Below the pieces are notes generated by a model. It saw only the letters and a list, made by a program, of their open reading frames with translations, was not told the DNA's origin and did no database searches. From contig CAWFTJ010000012.1 in NCBI GenBank assembly GCA_963818685.1, forward strand, positions 22,324 through 86,323: 64,000 nucleotides of DNA. The letters are read 5' to 3'. The stretch comes from CAJCJE01 sp963818685. Lineage in GTDB: Bacteria; Actinomycetota; Actinomycetes; Mycobacteriales; Pseudonocardiaceae. Position 1 is the first letter of the stretch, and every line of letters starts with the position of its first letter. The position numbers and the translations under genes are program-made. Below are positions 16,693 through 25,338 of this stretch, piece after piece.

Positions 16693-18777
16693 TCAGAGCA
16701 CCGCGCGCACCTTCGGGTAGTGGCAGGCGACCCGGTGATCCGGCCCCTGTTCGCCCAAGTCGGGCACGACGTCGACACATCGCCGCCGTCGCGCCTCGTC
16801 CAGCGCCGCGTAGGTGAAGCAACGGGTGCGGAAGCGGCAGCCAGACGGTGGCCGCGCCGGGTCGGGTCGGTCGCCGACCAGCACGATCCGGTCCCGCGCC
16901 CGTTCGGCCACCGGATCCGGGATCGGCACCGCGGACAGCAGTGCCTGGGTGTACGGGTGAGCGGCCGAGTCGAGCAGTTCGTCGGCCGCACCGATCTCCA
17001 CGATCCGCCCCAGGTACATCACGGCGATCCGGTCGGCGACGTGCCGGATCACCGACAGGTCGTGCGAGACGAACAGGTAGGAAAGGCCGAGCCGGTCACG
17101 CAGGTCGGCGAGCAGGTTCAGCACGCCGGCCTGCACGGACACGTCCAGCGCGGACACTGGTTCGTCGAGCACGACGAGCTTCGGTTCCAGGGCCAGCGCT
17201 CGCGCGATGCCGACCCGCTGCCGCTGGCCGCCGGAGAACTCGCTGGGATAGCGGACCGCGTGTTCCGGGCTCATGCCGACGAGTTCGAGCAGTTCGGCGA
17301 CCCGCGCGCGCACCCGGCCGGCCGGCAGACCGTGCAGGCGCAGCGGTTCGGCGATGATGTCGCTGATCGGCATCCTCGGATCGAGGGAGGCGATCGGGTC
17401 CTGGAAGACGACCTGGATGTTGCGCCGCAAGCGCTTGCGGCCGGCTCGGTCCAACTCGGCGACGTCCTCGCCGAACAGTCGGATCGAGCCCTGCTCCGGC
17501 TTGGCCAGTTCGAGTACCTGCAACAACGCGGTGGTCTTGCCGCACCCGGACTCGCCGACAAGGCCGAGCGTCTCGCCGGTGACGATGTCGATGTCGATGC
17601 CGTCGACCGCGCGCACCTCGCCGACCTGGCGCCGGAACACGCCCTTGGTGACCGGGAAGTACTTGGCCAGCCCGCGCACGTCCAGCACGGTCTCGCGCTC
17701 GGCCCTCGGCTTGGCCGCCGGCACGACCCGCCCGGTCGGCGTCCGCGCAGCGTAGATCCGCGCGGCCAGCGCCGGCACGTCCTCGGTGACCGCCTGCGCG
17801 CGGGCCACCTCGCCGGCCCGGATGCAGGCCACCGCGTGGTCCTCGCCCACCAGTGGGGGTTCCTCGGTGCGGCAGGCGTCGATCGCCAACGGGCAGCGCG
17901 GCGCGAACGGGCAACCAACCGGAAGGTCCACAAGCGACGGTGGGCGGCCGGCGATCGGGACGAGCGGCCGGTGCGCGTCGTCGTCGAGGCGCGGCACCGA
18001 GCCGAGCAGGCCGAGCGTGTAGGGCATCCTCGGCCGCGCGTAAACCCCTGCCACCGCACCGGTTTCCACCGCGCGTCCCGCGTACATCACCATCAGCCGG
18101 TCGGCGAAACCCGCGACAACACCGAGGTCGTGGGTGATCAGCACGATCCCGGCGCCGGTCACCTCCCTCGCCGTCGCCAGCACTTCCAGCACCTGCGCCT
18201 GCACGGTCACGTCCAGCGCGGTGGTCGGCTCGTCCGCGATGATCAGGTCCGGGTCGCCGGCGATCGCGATGGCGATCACCACCCGTTGCCGCATACCGCC
18301 GGAGAACTCGTGCGGGAACGCCCCGACCGCCTTCGCCGCGTTCGGTATGCCGACCAGGTCGAGCAGTTCCACCGCGCGATCGCGGGCCGAGGCCCGAGAG
18401 CGGCCCCGGTCGTGCGCGCGCAGCGCCTCGGCGATCTGGTCGCCGACCGGGTAGACCGGGGTCAACGCGGACATCGGGTCCTGGAACACCATGGCGATCC
18501 GGCTGCCCCGGATCGTCGAGAACTCCTTGTCGGACAGGCCGATCAGCTCCCGGTCGCGCAGCCGGATCGACCCGGACACCCGCGCCCGATCGGGCAACAA
18601 TCCCATGATGGCCAGCGACGACACCGACTTGCCCGAACCGGACTCGCCGACGATGCCGAGCACCTCGCCCTGGTCCAGCCGCCAGCTCACGCCGCGCACC
18701 GCGCGCACCCTGCCGGCCTCGCTGGGGAAGCTGACCTCCAGGTTGTCCACGGTCAGCAGCGGCGCGCCGTCGGTCAC
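16693..18777 (-). CDS. Fused double ATPase of dipeptide/oligopeptide ABC importer (DppD-DppF type)
   Basis: 694 residues with two complete nucleotide-binding domains. Domain 1: Walker A GESGSGKSVSSLAI, signature FSGGMRQRVVIA, Walker B LIIADEPTTALD. Domain 2: Walker A GESGCGKTTALLQV, signature FSGGQRQRVGIA, Walker B LVVLDEPVSALD. Each is followed by the OppDF-type C-terminal Cys-rich extension (CPFAPRCPLA, GCRFRTRC). DppD and DppF are usually separate; the fusion fixes their 1:1 ratio. The GTG at 18777 overlaps the permease stop (GTGA). It energises import of the ligand bound by the downstream lipoprotein. Confidence 0.93.
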   Translation of the reverse strand: MTDGAPLLTVDNLEVSFPSEAGRVRAVRGVSWRLDQGEVLGIVGESGSGKSVSSLAIMGLLPDRARVSGSIRLRDRELIGLSDKEFSTIRGSRIAMVFQDPMSALTPVYPVGDQIAEALRAHDRGRSRASARDRAVELLDLVGIPNAAKAVGAFPHEFSGGMRQRVVIAIAIAGDPDLIIADEPTTALDVTVQAQVLEVLATAREVTGAGIVLITHDLGVVAGFADRLMVMYAGRAVETGAVAGVYARPRMPYTLGLLGSVPRLDDDAHRPLVPIAGRPPSLVDLPVGCPFAPRCPLAIDACRTEEPPLVGEDHAVACIRAGEVARAQAVTEDVPALAARIYAARTPTGRVVPAAKPRAERETVLDVRGLAKYFPVTKGVFRRQVGEVRAVDGIDIDIVTGETLGLVGESGCGKTTALLQVLELAKPEQGSIRLFGEDVAELDRAGRKRLRRNIQVVFQDPIASLDPRMPISDIIAEPLRLHGLPAGRVRARVAELLELVGMSPEHAVRYPSEFSGGQRQRVGIARALALEPKLVVLDEPVSALDVSVQAGVLNLLADLRDRLGLSYLFVSHDLSVIRHVADRIAVMYLGRIVEIGAADELLDSAAHPYTQALLSAVPIPDPVAERARDRIVLVGDRPDPARPPSGCRFRTRCFTYAALDEARRRRCVDVVPDLGEQGPDHRVACHYPKVRAVL

Positions 18778-19763
18778 GACGCCTGCCTCTCGGCGCGGGC
18801 GGCCCTGCGCTCGGCCCGCAGTTCCCGTCGGTCGGCCCGGCGTGCGCCGCGGGTGGAGTTCGGGTCGAACGCGTCGCGCAGGCCGTCGCCGATCAGGTTC
18901 ACCGCGAGCACCGTGACGACAAGGAATCCGGCCGGGATGAAGAACAGCCAGGGAAAGGTGAGCGCGGAGGCGGTGTTGTCGGCGATCAGCGTGCCGAGCG
19001 AGATGTCCGGTGGCTGGATGCCGAAACCGAAGTAGCTCAACGACGTCTCGGTGAGAATCGCCGAACCCACGTTCACAGTCGCGTCCACGATCAGCAGCGA
19101 GGACATCTGCGGGAAGATGTGCCTGGTGATCACCTGCCACGACGGCACGCCCATCAGCCGCGCTGCGCGGACGAAGTCCTGCTCCTTGAGGCTCAACGTC
19201 ATGCCGCGCACGATCCGCGCGGTGATCATCCAGTTGAACGCGGCGATCAGCAGCACGAACAGCAACCAGGTCTTGCCACGAAAAGCGGGGCTGAGCACGG
19301 CAAGAATCAGAAAAGCGGGCAGCGTGAGCAGCAGGTCGACGACGGCGGTGACCAGCCAGTCGCTCCAGCCGCGGAAGTAGCCGGCGATCGAGCCGACCAC
19401 CGCCGACATCGCGGTGGACAGCACCGCGACCAGCAGGCCGATGATCAGCGATTTCTGCAGGCCACGCATGGTCTGCGCGTACATGTCGAAGCCCGCGTTG
19501 TCGGTGCCGAACAGGTGTCCCGGCCCAGGCGGCGTGAGGAACGCGGTCGGATCAGACTGCGTGTAGCTCCACGGCCAGTACCAGCCGTAGGTGAACGCGG
19601 CGACGAACAGCAGCACGATGATCACCGCGCCGAGTACGGCCAGCTTGTTGCGCCGCAACCGCTTCCACACCAGCCCGCCGCGCGAGGACGTCGGCGGCGC
19701 GGACGCAGGCCGGTCGTCGGTCGGCGGACGCGCCGCCGCGTCCTCGTCCAGCATGATCGACAT
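18774..19763 (-). CDS. ABC transporter permease, DppC/OppC type
   Basis: 329 residues. A long cytoplasmic N-terminus rich in Pro/Ala (about 35 residues), an OppC_N segment with WKRLRRNKLAVLGAVII, and a binding-protein-dependent transport domain. The EAA loop is DFVRAARLMGVPSWQVITRH. The C-terminus is a highly charged Arg/Ala helix after the last membrane span (RRADRRELRAERRAARAERQ), longer than usual. It forms the channel with the DppB-type permease encoded 15 bp upstream. Confidence 0.92.
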   Translation of the reverse strand: MSIMLDEDAAARPPTDDRPASAPPTSSRGGLVWKRLRRNKLAVLGAVIIVLLFVAAFTYGWYWPWSYTQSDPTAFLTPPGPGHLFGTDNAGFDMYAQTMRGLQKSLIIGLLVAVLSTAMSAVVGSIAGYFRGWSDWLVTAVVDLLLTLPAFLILAVLSPAFRGKTWLLFVLLIAAFNWMITARIVRGMTLSLKEQDFVRAARLMGVPSWQVITRHIFPQMSSLLIVDATVNVGSAILTETSLSYFGFGIQPPDISLGTLIADNTASALTFPWLFFIPAGFLVVTVLAVNLIGDGLRDAFDPNSTRGARRADRRELRAERRAARAERQAS

Positions 19764-19778
19764 GTCCCGCCCCTTTCC

Positions 19779-20753
19779 TCAGATCCGGATCCGCGGGTCG
19801 AGCGCGGCATAGGCGAGGTCGGCGAGCAGGCCGGAGACGAGCACGCACACCGCGACGAACAGGGTCACCGTGGCGGTGAGGTTGGTGTCCTCGGTCTGGA
19901 TTCCGGTGACCAGCCAGTCACCCATGCCGTACCAGCCGAAGATCCGCTCGGTGAACGGGCCGCCGACGATCATGGTGGCGAAGCCGTAGGTGAACAGCGC
20001 GGCCATCGGGATCAGCGCCACTCGCAGGCCGTGCCGGTACAGCACCCGCCTGCGCCGCAGCCCCTTCGCCGCCGCCGTCCGCAGGAAGTCGGAGCCGAGC
20101 ACGTCGAGCATGGAATTGCGCTGGTAGCGGCTGTAGTACGCGGCGCCGCCGAGCCCGATCGCGATTGTCGGCAGGATGATGTGCCGGAACCGGTCCCACA
20201 ACTCCGCGCCGAAACTGCCGGTGAAGCCGGGCGTCGTCTCGCCGGTGAACCGCAGGAAGTCCGAGCCGGTGAGGAAGTTCAGCTGGGTCGCGCCGTACTT
20301 GAGCAGGGTGCCCAGCACGAACACCGGCATGGCGATGAGGATGTAGGAGCCGAAGGTGAACACGTAGTCGCTGAGCCGGTACTGGCGCACCGCGCCGGAC
20401 ACGCCGACCAGCACGCCGAGCACGACTGCGAAGATCGTGCCCAGCAGGAACAACCGGAAGCTCACCCCAGCGCGTTCCCACACGTCCGGGGTGATCGCGT
20501 TGCCGTAAACGGTGTCGCCGAAGTTGCCGTGCAGCACCGCCAAGAACCAGGTGCCGAACCGCCGCGGGATCGGCTGGTCCAGGTGCAGGTCGTGGATCTT
20601 GTCCGCGATGACCTGCGGCGGGGGCGGCGGCTGGTGCAACTTGAGCAGGCTGATCGGGTCGAAGGTGAGCGAGGCGAGCAGGTAGGTGAAGAACACCGCG
20701 ACGAAGCACAGCACCACGTAGTTGACGAGCCGGCGCAGCAGGAACCTGATCAC
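19779..20753 (-). CDS. ABC transporter permease, DppB/OppB type
   Basis: 324 residues with six membrane helices. The first helix begins VIRFLLRRLVNYVVLCFVAV, and the EAA loop is SDFLRTAAAKGLRRRRVLYRH. The GTG at 20753 has GGGAGG 8 nt upstream. A PPPPPQ stretch follows helix 1. This is the first gene of the importer operon (permease B, permease C, fused ATPase, binding protein, DUF3592 protein). The operon lies immediately downstream of a two-component system (116 bp gap), which could respond to the imported ligand, but that is only positional inference. Confidence 0.92.
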   Translation of the reverse strand: MIRFLLRRLVNYVVLCFVAVFFTYLLASLTFDPISLLKLHQPPPPPQVIADKIHDLHLDQPIPRRFGTWFLAVLHGNFGDTVYGNAITPDVWERAGVSFRLFLLGTIFAVVLGVLVGVSGAVRQYRLSDYVFTFGSYILIAMPVFVLGTLLKYGATQLNFLTGSDFLRFTGETTPGFTGSFGAELWDRFRHIILPTIAIGLGGAAYYSRYQRNSMLDVLGSDFLRTAAAKGLRRRRVLYRHGLRVALIPMAALFTYGFATMIVGGPFTERIFGWYGMGDWLVTGIQTEDTNLTATVTLFVAVCVLVSGLLADLAYAALDPRIRI

Positions 20754-20869
20754 GAAGCCGGCCTCCCTCTCCCGGTGGCCGCACATTAACTGTCGGTCGA
20801 GGCGCCGCGCTCCCTCCGAAAGGAGTGTCCGCATGGTGGAAATTGACCGGTCATTCGGGCGAATCCGGT

Positions 20870-22447
20870 TCAGCTCGCCAACGGCAGCAGCACCCGGAAC
20901 GTGGTGCCGACATTGATGGCCGTGTCCACCTCGACCCGGCCGCCGTGCGCGGCGACCAGCGCGGCCACGATCGCCAACCCCAGCCCGGTACCGCCGCTGT
21001 CCCGCCCCCGCGACGGATCGGCCCGGTAGAACCGCTCGAACACGCGCTGCGCCTGCTCCGGCGGCAGGCCCGGACCCGCGTCCGCGACCTCAAGGACCCC
21101 TTCCGCGCCGTCCGTGCGCAGCCGCACCTCGATGGGCGTGTCCGGCGGGGTGTGCGTGAGCGCGTTGTTCACCAGGTTGCCGACGACCTGGCGCAGCCGC
21201 GCGGCATCGCCGAGCACCGGCACCGCGACCGGCTCTTCGCCCTGCGCGGGCGGCAGCCGCAGTCCCACCACCCGGTCCGGCGCGACCGCGTGCGCATCGT
21301 GCACCGCGTCCACCGCGAGCACCCCAAGATCCACCGGCGACCGCTCCAGCGGCCGCTGGTGATCGAGCCTGGCGAGCAGCAGCAGGTCGTCCACGAGCAG
21401 GCCCATCCGCGCGGCCTGGTCCTCGATCCGGCGCAGCACGCTCGCCACCTCGTCGGGTGAGGCGACCGCGCCCTGCCGGTACAGCTCGGCGTAGCCGCGG
21501 ATCGACGTCAACGGGGTACGCAGTTCGTGGCTGGCGTCCGCAACGAACTGCCGCATCCGTTCCTCCGAGCCACGCGCGGACGCCTCAGAGCGTTCGCTCG
21601 CCCGAAACGCGTTCTCGATCCGCCCGACCATCACGTTGAACGCGTTCGCGAGCCGGCCGACCTCGCTGCCCGGCCTGCGCACCGGCACCCTGCGCGACAG
21701 GTCGCCCGCTGCGATCGCCTCCGCCGTGCTCTCGACCTCCTCCAACGGCCGCAGACTTCCCCGGACCAGGGCGTAGCCGATGCCGCCGATCAACACGAGG
21801 CCGGCAAGCGCGATCCACAGGAACCGCTCGGTCAGGTCACCGATCGCGGTGTTCACCTCGTCCAGGTTCGCGGCCACCACCACGGTCGCGTTCTGCTGCG
21901 GGAAGGCCAGCGGCAACACCCGCCACTGACTGCCGTCACCGCTGCGCGACGGCGCCGTGGCCGCCCGCCCGAACGCCGGGTCACTCGGCACCGCTGGCAG
22001 GTCGGTCGGGACGACGCCCGATCCGTTGTACGTTGAGGTCCGCCCGTCGATGGTCACCTCGACCAGGTAACCGCCGCCCGGTGGCGTCAGCAGGCGCAGG
22101 TGGTGCAGGTCAGGCAACTGGGTCAACGGGACCTTGGTGAACACCTGCGCGGCATGGTCCAGCCGCTTGTCCACCTGCCCGATCAGGTAGTACTGCAATT
22201 CGGCCGAGGCAGCCCACCACGTGCCGAACAGGCCAGCCGCGAGCAACACCACCAGCGCCACGACCAGGTGCACCCGCAACGGCAGCCGGCCCAACGCGCT
22301 GCGCAACGCCCGCAACGGCGTCCGCAGTGACGTCCGCCATGAGGTCCGCAGTGCCGCGCGCGGGCCGCCGCTCACGTTCGCGCCCGGCGGCACCGGCGCC
22401 CCGAGAGCACTGGTCAGATCCTCCTGCCGACGCCGGGTCCTGGTCAT
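20870..22447 (-). CDS. Sensor histidine kinase (PrrB/MprB/TrcS-like)
   Basis: 525 residues. TM1 about 58-80, an extracytoplasmic sensor domain about 81-208, TM2 about 209-229, HAMP to about 285, then HisKA with FVADASHELRTPLTS (phospho-His about 307). The HATPase has NLVNNALTHTPP (N box), DAGPGLPPE (G1) and GGTGLGLAIVAALVAAHGG (G2). The start at 22447 is an ATG 35 bp after the regulator gene. It senses an unknown envelope signal and phosphorylates the PhoP-like regulator. Confidence 0.9.
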   Translation of the reverse strand: MTRTRRRQEDLTSALGAPVPPGANVSGGPRAALRTSWRTSLRTPLRALRSALGRLPLRVHLVVALVVLLAAGLFGTWWAASAELQYYLIGQVDKRLDHAAQVFTKVPLTQLPDLHHLRLLTPPGGGYLVEVTIDGRTSTYNGSGVVPTDLPAVPSDPAFGRAATAPSRSGDGSQWRVLPLAFPQQNATVVVAANLDEVNTAIGDLTERFLWIALAGLVLIGGIGYALVRGSLRPLEEVESTAEAIAAGDLSRRVPVRRPGSEVGRLANAFNVMVGRIENAFRASERSEASARGSEERMRQFVADASHELRTPLTSIRGYAELYRQGAVASPDEVASVLRRIEDQAARMGLLVDDLLLLARLDHQRPLERSPVDLGVLAVDAVHDAHAVAPDRVVGLRLPPAQGEEPVAVPVLGDAARLRQVVGNLVNNALTHTPPDTPIEVRLRTDGAEGVLEVADAGPGLPPEQAQRVFERFYRADPSRGRDSGGTGLGLAIVAALVAAHGGRVEVDTAINVGTTFRVLLPLAS

Positions 22448-22482
22448 CGCATCGTCATCGTGATCGCCACCGTCGCATCGCG

Positions 22483-23178
22483 CTAGTTCGGGGCGACGCG
22501 CAGCACGTAGCCGACGCCCCGCACAGTGTGAATCAGCCGCGGCTGCACGATGTCCACCTTGCGTCGCAGGTAGGAGATGTAGGACTCGACGACGCCCGCC
22601 TCGCCGTTGAAGTCGTAGCGCCACACCTGGTCCAGGATCTGCGCCTTGGACACCACCCGGCCGGCGTTGCGCATCAGGTAGTGCAGCAGCTTGAACTCGG
22701 TGGGGGACAACGGGACCAGCTTGTCCGCGCGCCGCACCTCGTGACTGTCCACATGCAATTCGAGATCGGCGTAGCGCAGTGGCGCCTCTGGCGGTTCCGC
22801 GACGCCCTTGGTCCGCCGCAGCACCGCGTTCACCCTGGCGATGACCTCCTCCAGGCTGAACGGCTTGGTCACGTAGTCGTCGCCGCCGATGGTAAGGCCG
22901 ACGATCTTGTCCTCGGCCGCGTCCCGCGCGGTCAGGAACAGCACCGGCACGGTCTGCCCGCCAGAGCGCAGCCAGCGCAGCACGTCGAAGCCGTTGCGGT
23001 CGGGCAGCATCACGTCCAGCAGCATCAGGTCGGGACAGTTGCGCTCCACCGCGCGCAGCGCCTCGGTACCGGTCGACGCGGTCGCCACGTCGAAACCGGC
23101 GAACCGCAGGCTGGTGGCGAGCAGTTCACGAATGCTCGGATCGTCCTCGACGACAAGCAGCTGGGTACGATCCGCCAT
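22483..23178 (-). CDS. Response regulator, OmpR/PhoP family
   Basis: 231 residues. Receiver domain with acidic pocket ED(11-12), phospho-Asp about 55 in LLDVMLPD, Thr in FLTARD and Lys in YVTKPFS. The winged-helix C-terminal domain includes SPTEFKLLHYLMRNAGRVVS, WRYDFNGEAGVVESYISYLR and HTVRGVGYVLR. The match to mycobacterial PhoP/TrcR is strong over the whole length. The ATG at 23178 has GGAAGGAG 6 nt upstream. The gene leads the kinase gene in a two-gene operon. Confidence 0.92.
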   Translation of the reverse strand: MADRTQLLVVEDDPSIRELLATSLRFAGFDVATASTGTEALRAVERNCPDLMLLDVMLPDRNGFDVLRWLRSGGQTVPVLFLTARDAAEDKIVGLTIGGDDYVTKPFSLEEVIARVNAVLRRTKGVAEPPEAPLRYADLELHVDSHEVRRADKLVPLSPTEFKLLHYLMRNAGRVVSKAQILDQVWRYDFNGEAGVVESYISYLRRKVDIVQPRLIHTVRGVGYVLRVAPN

Positions 23179-23299
23179 CTGCCGCTCCTTCCCGGCCCGG
23201 GGCATCGAGCGACCCGGACAATCCTCATTGTGTGGGAATGAGCTGGCAGTTACCTGTGAGGTCGCTGCACATTACCCCAAAAAGCGCTGACCTGGTGAT

Positions 23300-23719
23300 T
23301 CAGTCCGCGACCGGGTCCAGGGCCGGGTCGTCGACCAGCGGGTAGTCCCTGGTCGCCGGCAGCGCGGAGCGCCTGCGCCGCGTCCGCACGGCCAGCAGGA
23401 CCTGGCGCAACGCGTCCAGCACCAGCAGCGCGGCCACCGTGCACAGGCCGATCGCGCCGGACATCCAGTTGCCGTAGAACACGATCGACACCAGCGGCGG
23501 CGAGCCCTTGCCGGTCGGCGTGACGATTCGCACGATCCCGCGCTGCCAACACCAGATGCCGACCAGCACAGCGGCCGCGGCGAGCACCAGCTCGCCGATG
23601 GCCAGCAGACCCCGCCACGGCTGGTTCAGCCCCGGCTGGTTGCGCTCCAGCTGGTTGCGCTCCAGCTGGTTCGGCTCCGGCGACGTCTCGGTGTGCTCGG
23701 GCGTCGGCGTGTCGTTCAC
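23300..23719 (-). CDS. Small two-helix membrane protein
   Basis: 139 residues. The polar N-terminus contains a short tandem repeat of NQLER followed by NQPGLNQPW. Two hydrophobic helices follow (about residues 40-58 and 82-105), then a basic C-terminus. No known domain is recognised. The GTG at 23719 overlaps the stop of the next upstream gene (GTGA), so it is co-translated with the DUF3093-like protein. Confidence 0.65.
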   Translation of the reverse strand: MNDTPTPEHTETSPEPNQLERNQLERNQPGLNQPWRGLLAIGELVLAAAAVLVGIWCWQRGIVRIVTPTGKGSPPLVSIVFYGNWMSGAIGLCTVAALLVLDALRQVLLAVRTRRRRSALPATRDYPLVDDPALDPVAD

Positions 23720-24183
23720 GGTGTGTCAGCCTCCCACGGCTCGACCAGCGGGCGCAGCGCGGCCCGCAGCGCGTCCGGGTTCTTCGCCCAGGCCAGTACC
23801 ACCGAACCGTCGCGCAGGCGAAGTGGGACCTCGGTGAAGCGCTTCGGCACCGTCCATCCACCGCCGAGCACCCGCGCACCGAGCGGCGGTCCGACGTCCT
23901 CGACCTGGGCGATCCGCTCGACCGGCAGTTCCTCGCGCCCCTGGTGCAGCGTGTCGGAGGTGAGCAGCACCGAACAGATCCTGCGCCGCGCCTGTACCCA
24001 CACGGCCGCCGCGACCGCGAGGCCGACCCCGACCACGACCCACGCGATCGCGTGCACCGGCCCGGTCGTCGCCTCGACCCCCGCGCCGACCAGGGCGAAG
24101 ATCGGTCCCCAGGCCACCGGCCACCAGGACGACCCCGCCTCCGCATACCTCAACGCGGGCGCCCTCATCACAGGGGCCCTCAC
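23716..24183 (-). CDS. DUF3093-like membrane protein
   Basis: 155 residues. Two N-terminal transmembrane helices (about 20-38 and 42-64) precede a soluble beta-rich domain with LLTSDTLHQGREELPVERIA, which resembles DUF3093. Function unknown. The GTG at 24183 overlaps the preceding stop (GTGA); a downstream in-frame ATG at 24168 is the alternative start. Confidence 0.65.
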   Translation of the reverse strand: MRAPVMRAPALRYAEAGSSWWPVAWGPIFALVGAGVEATTGPVHAIAWVVVGVGLAVAAAVWVQARRRICSVLLTSDTLHQGREELPVERIAQVEDVGPPLGARVLGGGWTVPKRFTEVPLRLRDGSVVLAWAKNPDALRAALRPLVEPWEADTP

Positions 24184-24653
24184 CGCAGGCGTCGGTGCGC
24201 GGCGAAGTAGGCCGACGCCGACGGCAGGTACACCAGGATCACCGCGACCAGGCTGATCAGCAGCCCGACCCCGCTGGAGAGCAGCGTGCCGGTGTAGGCG
24301 TCGTAGGCGGCACCGATGATCACCAGCACGGTGATCGTTATTCGCGCCCAGTTCCGCCCGGCCCGCACCTTGTACGCGAAGAACACGTAGAGCGCCGCGA
24401 ACAGCACCAACGTGACGATCGTCGTGGTGATCAGCACGTTCGCGTACTCGCCGTACTGGCTCGGCGCGATGTTCGGCGGCTTGGCCCTGGTCAACGCGTC
24501 GACGATCGCGGCCTTCTCGCGCACGGTGATCACCGCGAACACCAGGCTCAGCACCGCACCGGCGATCCAGATCCAGAACGCCACCAGCACCGGGACAGGC
24601 GGGCGCAACGACGTCGGCTGCTCCGGCTCCGCCGGTTTCCGCTGCTTACTCAC
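24180..24653 (-). CDS. Four-helix membrane protein of unknown function
   Basis: 157 residues from a GTG at 24653 (VSKQRKPAEPEQP). Four hydrophobic helices follow: about 28-50, 80-102, 112-128 and 133-152. The basic-proline N-terminus is cytoplasmic by the positive-inside rule. No family is identified. The open frame extends upstream over the end of the neighbouring gene, but the GTG fits the 44-bp spacing best. Similar small membrane proteins follow hemB in mycobacteria (Rv0513/Rv0514), which is the likely positional equivalent. Confidence 0.6.
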   Translation of the reverse strand: MSKQRKPAEPEQPTSLRPPVPVLVAFWIWIAGAVLSLVFAVITVREKAAIVDALTRAKPPNIAPSQYGEYANVLITTTIVTLVLFAALYVFFAYKVRAGRNWARITITVLVIIGAAYDAYTGTLLSSGVGLLISLVAVILVYLPSASAYFAAHRRLR

Positions 24654-24697
24654 GACGCGTGACGGTATGCCGCCGCCGATCGCGCTGTCCACCAGGG

Positions 24698-25231
24698 TCA
24701 GCCACCGCGCAGGTACCGGCTCGTCGCCGCGCTGTACATCACCGGAATCGCCACCAGCACCGCGGCCACGTTGACCGCAGCGAACGCCAGATCCACCCGG
24801 CCACCCGGCCCGATCGCCAGGTAGAGCGCGGCATAGAAGCCGGTGAGGCACAGCCGGTCCAGCACGGCCAACGCACCCAGCGCGGTGAGTGTCGCCCGCG
24901 ACCAGCGCGCCCCGTCCCGAAACGCGAACACGACCGCCAGCGTCACCACGAACAGGACCAGGTCGAACAGGGCACTCGCCACGCTCGGCCCGGCGAACAC
25001 GGGCGGCAGCACCGTATCTTGCGAATCACCCGGATCGGTGGACATGATCGCCTGGCGCATGATCCGCCCGGCCAGGCACAACCCGATGCTCTCGCCGACC
25101 ACCCCGCTGACGATCGCCACGAACCACAACCCGCTCGCCAGCCGCACCGCGCGAGGACGCGGCAGAGCCGACCGGTAGGCGGATTCGCCCACCAGCCGAC
25201 GCATCGGGAAGTGGCCAGGTCGATCGGGCAT
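24698..25231 (-). CDS. Four-helix membrane protein of unknown function
   Basis: 177 residues with helices around 32-56, 84-102, 110-135 and 145-165 and a short polar loop (STDPGDSQDT) after helix 1. It is similar in size and topology to its downstream neighbour, and the two may be paralogues. It lies 107 bp downstream of hemB on the same strand. The start could also be the ATG ten codons in (MRRLVGES). Function unknown. Confidence 0.6.
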   Translation of the reverse strand: MPDRPGHFPMRRLVGESAYRSALPRPRAVRLASGLWFVAIVSGVVGESIGLCLAGRIMRQAIMSTDPGDSQDTVLPPVFAGPSVASALFDLVLFVVTLAVVFAFRDGARWSRATLTALGALAVLDRLCLTGFYAALYLAIGPGGRVDLAFAAVNVAAVLVAIPVMYSAATSRYLRGG

Positions 25232-25338
25232 GGCCGGACAAAACTAGCCAGAACAAGCCCGTCCGCGCAGGTGAATTCCCCAGCTGCGGCCCGAAATTTA
25301 CCTCGCGACCACCGCGTGCCGTGCGGCGTGCGGCGTGA

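Noticed and set aside
14791..19035. Plus-strand open frame of 1414 codons opposite the ABC importer operon
   Set aside because: Antisense to genes with complete motifs; composition (Arg, Val, Asp, His) is that of a complementary frame, with no domain.
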